This document shows, in pieces, positions 33,939 through 41,297 of a stretch of DNA of 41,297 nucleotides (position 1 is the stretch's first letter; every line of letters begins with the position of its first letter). Made by a program: the position numbers and the translations under genes. The DNA comes from Candidatus Sulfotelmatobacter sp. GTDB taxonomy: Bacteria; Acidobacteriota; Terriglobia; Terriglobales; Acidobacteriaceae. The stretch covers positions 1-41,297 of the forward strand of contig JADGNQ010000034.1 in the NCBI GenBank assembly GCA_017883385.1, written 5' to 3'. Under the pieces are notes generated by a model. That model saw nothing but the letters and a program-made list of their open reading frames with translations. It was not told the DNA's origin and ran no database searches.

Positions 33939-35177
33939 CTAGACGACAAACATGGCAACACCGGCGGCGAACATTGCCACGGTGGTGATCGCTACGATGG
34001 TCCATCCCAAGCGCGAGCTCGGTTGGCCCTGCATCAGTTTCTTGTCCGAAGCGATAACCAGGATTGCGACGAGAAGGAAGGGAGCCAATAATCCGTTGAT
34101 GACGGCTGTCCAGTAGAGGGCCTTCACAGGATTAATGCCTGTGAAATCCAGTCCGACGCCCACCCCGGTCGACAGTAGTATGAGAACGTAGAACGCACGC
34201 GCCTGTTTGAATTTCTTGTCCAGTCCTTGGCGCCACCCAAGCGTTTCCGCAAAAGCGTATGCAGCTGATCCCGCAAGCGTCGGGATGGCGAGAAAACCGA
34301 CACCGACAACGCCAACGGTAAACAGGATGGCGGAGAACTTGCCCGCGAGCGGTCGAAGGGCCTCGGCTGCCTGGCGAGCAGTCTCGATATGCGTAATACC
34401 GTGGCGGTTGAGGGTGATGGCGGTGGTCAGGATGATAAAGAACATGACTATGTTTGAGAAGAACGCACCCACACCCACATCGATGTTCCGCAGCTCAAGT
34501 TCTTCGAGTGTTGCTCCTCTCCGTTGAGCAAGGGTACGCTGACCTGCCGACTTCTCCTCTTCAACCTCTTCACTCGCCTGCCAAAAGAACAAGTACGGAC
34601 TGATCGTGGTGCCGAGAATCGCCACCAGCGTCGACCATTCATCTCTGGTATGTGGCATCGACGGTATGAAGGTCGCGCGAGCCACTCCGCCCCAGTCCGC
34701 TCCCGCCACGAACGCGGTTATCGGGTAGGCGAAGAGCACTAGCACCAGCCACTTGAGCACATTCGCTATCTGGTGATAGTGGAGTCGGATCGTTGCCCAC
34801 GAAATCAGGAGCGCGAACCCCACTACAAACAGGTGCGACTTGATCCCCGTCAGCATTTCCGCCGCATCCGCCATGCCAGCGAGGTCCGCTCCGATATTAA
34901 TCGTGTTGGCCGCAAGCAGGGCCGTGACGACCCCAAGCAGCAGCCAACGTGGAAATCGCTGCTTGAAATTCGCAGCCAAGCCTTGTCCCGTTACCTTGCC
35001 GATGCGGGCACACATCATTTGAACCGAAGCCATCAACGGCCACGTCAGGAGCGCGGTCCAGAGAAGCTTGGTTCCAAGTTGAGCGCCCGCAACAGAATAC
35101 GTGGCAATACCGGATGGGTCATCGTCGGCGGCCCCAGTGATAACGCCTGGACCAAGCGACTTCAACACCAATCGCAT
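33939..35177 (-). CDS. Nramp-related divalent metal transporter
   Basis: The product has 412 residues from the ATG at 35177. The open frame continues to 35324, and a GTG at 35204 is another candidate, none having a strong ribosome binding site. About eleven membrane helices are visible. The first begins GPGVITGAADDDPSGIATYS, the Nramp helix 1 motif, but with DPSG rather than DPGN. In helix 6 the usual MPH is SPY (GTTISPYLFFWQASEEVEEE). These two positions form the metal site in classical Nramps, so the transported ion may differ from manganese/iron, for example magnesium as in Nramp-related magnesium transporters. Proton-coupled import across the inner membrane is the likely mode. Confidence 0.85.
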   Translation of the reverse strand: MRLVLKSLGPGVITGAADDDPSGIATYSVAGAQLGTKLLWTALLTWPLMASVQMMCARIGKVTGQGLAANFKQRFPRWLLLGVVTALLAANTINIGADLAGMADAAEMLTGIKSHLFVVGFALLISWATIRLHYHQIANVLKWLVLVLFAYPITAFVAGADWGGVARATFIPSMPHTRDEWSTLVAILGTTISPYLFFWQASEEVEEEKSAGQRTLAQRRGATLEELELRNIDVGVGAFFSNIVMFFIILTTAITLNRHGITHIETARQAAEALRPLAGKFSAILFTVGVVGVGFLAIPTLAGSAAYAFAETLGWRQGLDKKFKQARAFYVLILLSTGVGVGLDFTGINPVKALYWTAVINGLLAPFLLVAILVIASDKKLMQGQPSSRLGWTIVAITTVAMFAAGVAMFVV

Positions 35178-35679
35178 CCATCGAGATGGGGCAAATGTCG
35201 GCACGAAAGAGCTGGAGCGGAACAACCGGTGAATCACAACGCGAATCGACTCATAATCCAGGATGGCGCGCCGCACGAATCGAGCGTAAGGCGGTCCAAG
35301 TGCCCAGACAAGCGTCTTCGCCACTTATACCAATTCTTTGTGGGGATGTGCACGGTTGGAATAAAAAGTTTCGCTAACCCGCTGAAAAATATGGCAGGCA
35401 CGAGGAGACTCGAACTCCTGACCTCTCCCGTGTCAAAGCCCATCTATTCAGTCCCCTCAACAACTTGAGCCGCCGCTAGGGACCGCCCAAACCCTGGCAA
35501 ACACGCGTAAGGCGAAGTTTCAATGGATTGAAGAATGGATTGGAAAACGCTTTAGGCGGCAAGTCGGTGATCGGGTCTCGGGAATTACTTCCGCATTGCG
35601 CGTAATTCGCCCGCAATCGGGCGGCAAGCGCCAAACGGAGCCTCCAACTAACGGAATGGTCCGCCCACGCTGCAGACGA
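35178..35679. other. Intergenic region with tRNA fragment
   Basis: No protein gene is supported. A plus-strand frame reading AGTRRLELLTSPVS is only the translation of the tRNA fragment. Besides that fragment (35392-35436), CGCCCG-CAAT-CGGGCG (35608-35623) forms a short perfect hairpin 57 bp beyond the kinase stop and could end that transcript, though no T run follows. Confidence 0.55.
35392..35436 (-). tRNA. 3' half of a tRNA (anticodon GAC, Val), partial: possible attachment-site scar
   Basis: Read on the minus strand it runs from the anticodon loop TTGACAC, through 3' stem GGGAG, variable loop AGGTC, T-stem AGGAG-TTCGAGT-CTCCT, acceptor 3' strand CGTGCCT and discriminator G to an encoded CCA. 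The 5' half is missing: no CTCCC arm precedes the loop and no AGGCACG acceptor strand was found upstream. This pattern is typical of the 3' tRNA segment left at the far end of an element integrated by a tyrosine recombinase. Confidence 0.7.
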
Positions 35680-37959
35680 CTAGTTTAGTTTCTGCACGGC
35701 GGCGCGTTCCTTGGCGTGGGCGACTAGGGAAGTGAAGCGCGGGTCTTTATAGAGGGCCAAGAGATCAGGATCTTTCTCCATGTTGACCGCGATGTTGGGG
35801 GCAAGGCCGTGGTCGATGGCCTCGCGCAAGAGCGAGAGCGCCTCGTCGGTTTTTCCTTTGCGCAGTGCGATCCCGCCCAGGTTGTAAGTGGACATGGCGG
35901 TATCGGGATGATCGGGGCCGAGAATGCGGCGCTGAATCTCAAGCGTCTGACGCTCCAGTTTCTCCGCCTCGCCATAGTGGCCTTCGATGAACTGCATATT
36001 GGCGAGATTGTTCATCGACATGAGGGTGTCACGGTGTTCTGATCCGAGTACACGCCGCCGGATGTCGAGCGTTTCTCGCAGCATCTTTTCTGCTTCGTCA
36101 TTGTGGTGTTCCATGGCGAGCGTGGTTGCGTATCCATCCATGACTGAGAGGGTGTCCGGTTGATCGGGTCCGAAGACTCGCCGGCGAACATCCAAGGCCT
36201 CGCGGTACAGTTTTTCGGCATCGGCTAGGCGGCCCTCGTCAGCAAAAATGCTGGCCAGGATGATCATCGCCCATTGGGTCTGGTCGTCCTCGACGCCGAG
36301 GATGCGGCGATTGGTATCCAAGGCTTCCTGAGCCAGTTTCTCGGCCTCGGGATAACGGGCCTCGTTATCGAGAATGATAGCCAGTTCAGCCACGGAGGCC
36401 AACGTCTCCGGGTTCTCGTTCCCGAGGACACGGCGCTCAATGTCCAGAGTGTCGCGTTGCAACTTCTCCGCCTCGGCGTACTGGCCTTGCTCGCGAAGTG
36501 GCCGGCACAGACCATGCATTGATTTGAGGGTGTCGGAGTTTTCCGGGCCTAGAACACGTTTTCGAATCTCAACGGCATCGGCGAAGAGCGACTGGGCTTG
36601 AGGATAGAGTCCGAGGTTGTCATAGACACCGCCCATCAGATGCATCATCTGCGCCTGGACCTCGGGATCTTTGGCAAGACCTGTATGAATGTCTTTGGAA
36701 GCTTTATCCAGGATTTCACGGGCAGTGATGGTGTTTCCCCTTGCCTGGTGTGGGTCCGCCACCTTGAACATGCTGGCCATGAACTGGGAGACGCGCTTGG
36801 AAGTCTCAGCCTCGCGGTTGGCACGATCGCGCTCTTTCGCGATGTGTCGCGCTTGCACGGCCATGGTTACCGCGAACGCGATAAGCAAGACGGCGGCGGC
36901 CGCCGCCACGGCGACGCCGAACCGATGGCGTCGTATGAACTTGCTGGCGCGGTAGCTGGCGCTGGGCGGTCCGGCCAGCACAGGTTGTTGGTGCAAGTAC
37001 CGATGGAGATCGGCGGCCAGATCCGAAGGCGAACCGAACCGTCGGGTCCGATCTTTCTCCAAGGCCTTCATGGTGATCCAATCCAACTCGCCGCGCAGAT
37101 GCCGCTGCAATGAACTGGGCTCCTCCTGACGCTTCGAGGCTGAATCTTCCGAGGATTTGCCCAAAGATTTGATCTTTATGCTCGGGCGTGTGGGTTCTTT
37201 CGCGCGAATCTTCTGCAGTAGGTCTTGGGCCGCGGTCCCGCGCAGTTCCGCCGGTCCGAAGGGCAATGTTCCCACGAGCAATTCGTAGAGAATCACGCCG
37301 AGGGAATAGACATCGGTGCGGGTATCGATATTGTGCTCGGTAACGTCAGCCTGCTCCGGACTCATGTAGTCGGGGGTGCCGACGATGCGGCCGAATTCGG
37401 TGTACATGGTGGCTTCGGTCAGGCGGGGCCCTGTGGCTTTGGCCAATCCAAAGTCAATGATCTTGGGAACGGGCTTTTGATCCAGCTCCTGGACCAGTAT
37501 GTTGGAAGGTTTCAGATCGCGGTGGATAATCGCTTTCTGATGCGCATGCTGCACACCCTCACAGACTCGCATGAAAAGGCTCAGGCGCTCATGGATGGTA
37601 AGGCGATGCCGGTCGCAGTAATCGGTGATGGGCAGGCCGGGCACGTACTCCATGACGAAATATGGACGGCCTTCGGGCGTGGCTCCGGCCTCAAAAACTT
37701 TGGCGATGTTGGGGTGTTCCATGAGCGCCAAGGCCTGACGCTCTGAGTCGAAGCGGGCTACCACGGCATTGGTGTCCATGCCCGCTTTGATTAGCTTGAG
37801 CGCGACAGTGCGATGAAACGGTACGGTTTGTTCCGCTCGCCAGACTTCGCCCATGCCGCCCACACCCAGCATCTGGATTAACCGATAAGGACCGATGCTG
37901 GTGAAAGACACTTGGACTGAGCTCTCGCTCAGAGTCTTGTCATCGGGAGTATCGGGCAT
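35680..37959 (-). CDS. Membrane-bound PknB-type Ser/Thr protein kinase with TPR sensor domain
   Basis: The product has 759 residues from the ATG at 37959 (TTGGAGGA upstream, longer frame rejected). Kinase domain from about 25 to 295: glycine loop LGVGGMGEVW (31-40), K55 in VALK, HRDLKPSN (146-153), DFG (169-171) and SPEQ in place of APE (200-203). A membrane helix (about 345-367) separates it from an extracytoplasmic region of about six 42-residue TPRs of kinesin light chain type (EAEKLxRETLDIRRRVLGxExxDTLxSMNNLA). It should phosphorylate cytoplasmic proteins in response to binding at the TPR side. Single gene, unlinked to a visible substrate. Confidence 0.92.
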   Translation of the reverse strand: MPDTPDDKTLSESSVQVSFTSIGPYRLIQMLGVGGMGEVWRAEQTVPFHRTVALKLIKAGMDTNAVVARFDSERQALALMEHPNIAKVFEAGATPEGRPYFVMEYVPGLPITDYCDRHRLTIHERLSLFMRVCEGVQHAHQKAIIHRDLKPSNILVQELDQKPVPKIIDFGLAKATGPRLTEATMYTEFGRIVGTPDYMSPEQADVTEHNIDTRTDVYSLGVILYELLVGTLPFGPAELRGTAAQDLLQKIRAKEPTRPSIKIKSLGKSSEDSASKRQEEPSSLQRHLRGELDWITMKALEKDRTRRFGSPSDLAADLHRYLHQQPVLAGPPSASYRASKFIRRHRFGVAVAAAAAVLLIAFAVTMAVQARHIAKERDRANREAETSKRVSQFMASMFKVADPHQARGNTITAREILDKASKDIHTGLAKDPEVQAQMMHLMGGVYDNLGLYPQAQSLFADAVEIRKRVLGPENSDTLKSMHGLCRPLREQGQYAEAEKLQRDTLDIERRVLGNENPETLASVAELAIILDNEARYPEAEKLAQEALDTNRRILGVEDDQTQWAMIILASIFADEGRLADAEKLYREALDVRRRVFGPDQPDTLSVMDGYATTLAMEHHNDEAEKMLRETLDIRRRVLGSEHRDTLMSMNNLANMQFIEGHYGEAEKLERQTLEIQRRILGPDHPDTAMSTYNLGGIALRKGKTDEALSLLREAIDHGLAPNIAVNMEKDPDLLALYKDPRFTSLVAHAKERAAVQKLN

Positions 37960-38304
37960 GCGCGTTTCCTCCAAAAAACCTTGGAAGGGAAAATTGCGGA
38001 TTGTCGCAATGCAACCCAATGAAATCGAAAGGACAAAAGCAGGAAAACCAAGTCATGATAGGGAAGGATTGACGGAAACGCAAACGCGACGCTGCCCGAT
38101 CGTAAGGGGGTTCCGCCCTGGGTTCCGCCCCATGTCTGTGGAAACGTGCCTTCGTAACCCTCGATGCTCGAAGTCCAGCCAATTGAATTGTGGCGTATAT
38201 GTGGCCACATGTTTAAACGTGTCCGTCTCGGTGAGAAGAGGGGTACCGTGGAAATCGAAAGACGAGGTTCTGGCCGGATGGTCGGCTAACCTTCCGTTAC
38301 CGGA
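37960..38304. other. Divergent intergenic region upstream of kinase gene
   Basis: It holds the kinase promoter, not pinpointed, and at its right end the first of the 57-bp direct repeats (38274-38330). No gene is supported. Confidence 0.5.
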
Positions 38305-38330
38305 TTGTGGAAGGGTTGCCCGTCACCCGC
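38274..38330 (+). repeat. Degenerate direct repeat R1
   Basis: This begins CCGGATGGTCGGCTAACC and ends GGAAGGGTTGCCCGTCACC. It agrees with R2 at about 80% of 57 positions by eye. AACCTTCC can pair with GGAAGGGTT (one bulge). It directly precedes the FG-GAP gene fragment, whose frame opens with a TTG inside the repeat. Confidence 0.6.
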
Positions 38331-39825
38331 CCGCAACTTCAACGGTGACGGCAAGCTCGACTCGGTAGTAGCGAACGAGATCGGTAACAACGTGAGCGTG
38401 CTATTGGGCAGCCGCCCGGGCACCTTCCAGCCAGCGGTGAACTATAACGCGGGGATACGGCCTATCAGTGTGGCCGTTGGTGATCTGAATGGTGACAGCA
38501 AGCTGGATCTGGCAGTCGCGAACAATGACCCCTCCGGCAACATCGGCGTGAGCGTCCTGCTGGGCAATGGTCACGGGGCTTTCAGTGCGCCGACGAGCTA
38601 TCACACGGATGTGTACGGCTACTCCGTAGCCATCGGGGACTTCAACCGTGACGGTAAGCCGGACTTGGCGGTGGCGAACAACTATAGACCCGGCGATATT
38701 CAAGGGCACGTGAGCGTCCTGCTCGGTAAAGGCGACGGCACATTCCGCGAGGCGGTGAACGACACGACGCCAGGATTCGTAGCCCTCTACGTGGCCGTTG
38801 GAGACTTCAACGGAGACGCCAAGCCCGACTTGGCAGTGGGCGGTGGCACCTGCGGCGGTTGTCCTCCTCTCAGCGCTGTGATGGTGTTTTTGGGCAACAG
38901 AGACGGCACCTTTCGGGCGGCGAAAGGCTACGCGGTTGGGGACAACTCCGAAAGCGCGGTGGCAGTGGGAGATTTTAACGGTGACAGCAAGCTCGACTTG
39001 GCAACGGCAAACCTGAATACCAACAACGTGAGTGTGTTGCTGGGCCACGGCGACGGCACCTTTCAAGCGGCGGTCAACTACGCTGCTGGCTTGGGACCCA
39101 TCTACGTGACCGTTGGAGACTTCAACAACGACGCTAAGCAGGATCTAGCGGTCGCCAACCTTCTCGCCAACAATCTGAGCGTGATGTTGGGAAATGGTAA
39201 CGGCACGTTCCAGGCGGCGGTGAACTATGACGCCGGTACGAAATCCCGTTTTATCGCGGCGGGTGACTTCAATGCTGACGGAGCAACCGACCTCGTGAAA
39301 GCCAATTCTGACGGCGCTACCGTAACCGTGCTCCTCAACACCCGAGGCACCGTGGCCAGTCTCACAAGCTCCTCCAACTCGTCGTCGGTGGGCGAGCCGG
39401 TTACTTTCACCGCCGACGTGCACGTGACCGTGCAAGGCAGTCAGATATTGGCGGGCGCAATGACAGGCACGGTGACCTTCTGGGATGGAACCACCACGAT
39501 TGGCACAGTCCGACACCCTTCGCGCCGCACTACCCTGACCACCTCCAGTCTGAGCAAAGGGAATCACACCATTACGGCGACTTACTCAGGTGACAGCCAC
39601 TTTAACCCGGTCACCTCTCCGCCCCTCACTCAGTCGAGGGGAAGAGGCAAAGTGGCCCGCAGAATCTGGCCTTGCACCCCATGGAGGCATCGGACCTCGT
39701 CGTATCAGATAGTGAGTTCTGGTGGCACCGGGGCTTGGAGAGCACGCAAGTCCCGGATTGTCGGCAAGCCTTCCGTGACCCGATTGGGGAAGGGCTGCCC
39801 GTTACTCGGGCAGAATCGCCCCTGA
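38305..39825 (+). pseudogene. FG-GAP/VCBS-repeat protein with Ig-like domain, truncated at both ends
   Basis: The open frame has 506 codons. Codons about 12-345 encode seven FG-GAP/VCBS repeats with calcium-binding loops (NFNGDGKLD, DLNGDSKLD, DFNRDGKPD, DFNGDAKPD, DFNGDSKLD, DFNNDAKQD, DFNADGATD), the blades of an extracellular beta-propeller. An Ig-like Big_3_5-type domain follows (VTFTADV ... GTVTFWDGTTTIGT ... HTITATYSGDSHFNP). Family members start with a signal peptide, but here the frame opens in repeat R1 with none. After SPPLTQ the sequence stops resembling the family and runs into repeat R2. I read it as an internal gene fragment, probably not a working protein. Confidence 0.65.
39753..39810 (+). 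repeat. Degenerate direct repeat R2
   Basis: This begins CCGGATTGTCGGCAAGCC and continues to GGAAGGGCTGCCCGTTAC, the counterpart of R1 in the same orientation. AGCCTTCC can pair with GGAAGGGCT. Relative to R1 one base pair of that stem changed on both sides (A-T to G-C). Confidence 0.6.
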
Positions 39826-40200
39826 GTGTCAGCAAATCGGACCTATGGAATATCTGGCCACGCGCATTCGGCTTTGGGTTTCGCAAGGTGCCGCATGTTC
39901 ATAGGGGTTGTTATGAGGAAGGTTGCCGATCATTCACGACTACTAGTATCTCAACATGACCAGGGGCTTGACGCGTGTGGCACGGTGCGCGGGGATGTAG
40001 CACGCAGCGTTGAACCGGAATCCGATGACTCCCGGTTTGTCGGCGACTCTTACCTTATCGGAATTATGGAAGGGTTGCCCGTGATCCAGCCGGAATCCGA
40101 ACCCAGCCGCTCGAGGTGAAGAGCGCTATCCTGGTTACGACAATTGGCTAGGTGGTTGGACGTGTGCGGCCACTGTTTTCTCACTGTTCTGCGAGGGACT
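39826..40200. other. Intergenic region with repeat R3
   Basis: No gene is supported. It contains the third direct repeat at 40032-40090. It is likely decayed sequence, as the short frames show no family features. Confidence 0.5.
40032..40090 (+). repeat. Degenerate direct repeat R3
   Basis: This begins CCGGTTTGTCGGCGACTC and contains GGAAGGGTTGCCCGTGATCC. It is clearly related to R1 and R2 but more diverged and 2 bp longer. A further partial match (CGGATTGTCGGCAA) is at 41099-41112. Confidence 0.5.
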
Positions 40201-40845
40201 CTACAGTGTTCGCAAAGTCCTAGCGTCCGGAGGCTGTGGCTCTTCCCTCGGGGGGCGGTTTGCTGGTTGTGGATAATCTGGTCTTTGGTAACGGATTAGA
40301 AATACGGTGAGCCCCAGAACAAACGGCATGACTATCAGTGCGTAGATCGCTTGCTTCAGTTCTTCGTTGGGTTTTTCTCCCAGTCGGAGTTCGACGGGGT
40401 CCGAAGTTGGATACGGCATGTTGTTCATCGTCCACCAACGGATGGGAGCAGCTTTGAGCACGCCTTCGAAGGGGACTGCCCGCGTGCCGGCACAATCGGT
40501 ATCACCTTTGTATTCCAGCAGGAAGGCATATTTGCCGGTCTCGTCATAGGCGAGGAATTCGGTGAACTCCACGGTCCCGCCGTCAATCTGCTGGAGAGCG
40601 TGGTCGCAATTGAGATTGAGAGGTTCTTTCAAGCGAACCCAGCGCCTAGTGGCGTCAAGCGGGACGTTGAAGGCCTGGGCTGCAGTGATTTCTTCCGGTT
40701 GCTTGCCCATGTACGCGTAATTGTGGTAATGCCGCAATCCGTAAAATGTGCAGGCCAACGCGCCTGCGATCGAAAGCGTGATTCCGATGATGCGGATGAG
40801 GAACAGCTTGGCATCGGACGGCGGCTGCGGGCGAGTTGGTGGCAC
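40201..40845 (-). CDS. Small membrane protein of unknown function (two membrane helices)
   Basis: The product has 214 residues from a GTG at 40845 with GGGAG upstream. A first helix (about 17-40, RIIGITLSIAGALACTFYGL) and a second (about 168-186, AIYALIVMPFVLGLTVFLI) enclose a mostly soluble domain of about 125 residues (for example VRLKEPLNLNCDHALQQIDG, FLAYDETGKYAFLLEY, DCAGTRAVPFEG). The two cysteines, about residues 80 and 118, could form a disulfide. The C-terminal tail is Pro/Arg-rich. I do not recognise the family. It stands alone among decayed sequence. Confidence 0.65.
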   Translation of the reverse strand: MPPTRPQPPSDAKLFLIRIIGITLSIAGALACTFYGLRHYHNYAYMGKQPEEITAAQAFNVPLDATRRWVRLKEPLNLNCDHALQQIDGGTVEFTEFLAYDETGKYAFLLEYKGDTDCAGTRAVPFEGVLKAAPIRWWTMNNMPYPTSDPVELRLGEKPNEELKQAIYALIVMPFVLGLTVFLIRYQRPDYPQPANRPPREEPQPPDARTLRTL

Positions 40846-41297
40846 GTGTGCACTCCCTTCGCGATTCGGCAGGTCGGGGCCTTAGAGAAATTCTAGGCTC
40901 GGAAGCGATGCAACGTTAGGTAACGATCGGTGTGAGAAGGAGCTTACGAAAGTTAGTCTGGGAACGGACTGTCGGGTGTTTGGTGGGCTTGAGATATTGA
41001 GGGAATGCGAAAGGCGCAGATTCGGGCTCGCCAATCTCATGCATAGTTGGCGTAACATCCGATAGCACTCACAACCCGGGAATCGGCTCGCCACTGGGCG
41101 GATTGTCGGCAACCCGGAAGTTATCCAGAAACGGGCTTCGAGGAGATGTCGTGGCTGAATATTAGCCGAGTGGGGACCTTCGGGGAGATCTCCCCGGAGC
41201 CGACTTCGGGGACAACAGCCCGCGGAAGCGCAAGCCCAAAGACCTACCATCCGCTATCCAAGGCAAGTGTGCGGTCGACGGCAGGTTTTCGTTTTCC
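40846..41297. other. Right end of window, no supported gene
   Basis: A minus-strand frame at 40882-41250 has composition unlike a normal protein and no family features. A partial copy of the R1-R3 repeat lies at 41099-41112. Otherwise I see nothing. Confidence 0.5.

Noticed and set aside
35270..35468. Plus-strand frame ending AGTRRLELLTSPVSKPI
   Set aside because: The AGTRRLELLTSPVS stretch is the antisense translation of the tRNA fragment, a familiar false protein motif. The rest overlaps the Nramp-like gene antisense.
35437..35700. Missing 5' half of the tRNA separated by an intron
   Set aside because: No AGGCACG acceptor strand or D-arm was found upstream on the minus strand, so a split or intron-containing tRNA is not supported.
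38274..40090. Direct repeats read as integron attC sites
   Set aside because: The required RYYYAAC and GTTRRRY boxes were not found and no integron integrase is visible, so only a general cassette-like arrangement is proposed.
40882..41250. 122-residue minus-strand frame at the right end
   Set aside because: Composition rich in Ser, Arg and Cys without hydrophobic order, no family motif and no clear start, inside apparently decayed sequence with a partial direct repeat.

Overview
The window looks like a chromosome segment of an Acidobacteriota soil bacterium, most likely from the Terriglobia/Acidobacteriales side. This is inferred from gene content and style: a VPS10/BNR-repeat protein, DUF1080 and Gfo/Idh/MocA proteins with twin-arginine signals, HYDIN/choice-of-anchor D domains, FG-GAP repeats, a TPR-fused Ser/Thr kinase and high GC with short GC-rich palindromic intergenic repeats. 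No rRNA, intact tRNA, CRISPR array, transposase or integrase gene was found. Family assignments come from reading motifs, not from database searches.

Layout. (1) 222-4420, minus: a secreted multicopper oxidase with all four copper motifs, split into two overlapping frames. (2) 5275-8697, minus: a BlaI-type repressor, an M56/BlaR1-type membrane protease and an exported protein. The last two share a 28-residue repeat that takes the place of the usual BlaR1 sensor domain. Two operator-like palindromes sit on the promoter. (3) 8989-13745, plus: a small exported protein, a LolA-like protein with a tiny remnant paralog, and a large VPS10/BNR protein. Two-hairpin repeats are scattered between these genes. 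(4) 14101-20782, plus: a tight six-gene operon of DUF1080 hydrolase, Tat-exported Gfo/Idh/MocA, serine hydrolase, gluconate-2-dehydrogenase subunit-3-like protein, GMC oxidoreductase and sugar isomerase/epimerase. A convergent second Gfo/Idh/MocA gene follows (20798-22135). Together they look like an extracytoplasmic 3-keto-glycoside oxidation and cleavage system. (5) 22467-31551: a pentose/arabinoxylan locus with an FAH-fold sugar-acid dehydratase, two GH51 arabinofuranosidases, a LacI regulator, ribulokinase and a GH39 xylosidase. Two near-identical LacI-type operators lie in front of two transcription units. (6) 31641-35177, minus: cupredoxin, Tat-exported metallophosphoesterase, a DUF2231-like membrane protein and an Nramp-like transporter with altered metal-site motifs.

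(7) 35392-41297: the 3' half of a tRNA (anticodon GAC) marks a possible integration scar. Beyond it the gene density falls. This part holds a TPR Ser/Thr kinase, a truncated FG-GAP/Ig-like gene fragment between degenerate 57-bp direct repeats, and a small membrane protein of unknown function.

The most promising leads are the BlaI/M56 system with a shared repeat module, the split multicopper oxidase, the glycoside-oxidation operon, the LacI operator pair, and the repeat-bounded gene fragment beyond the tRNA scar.
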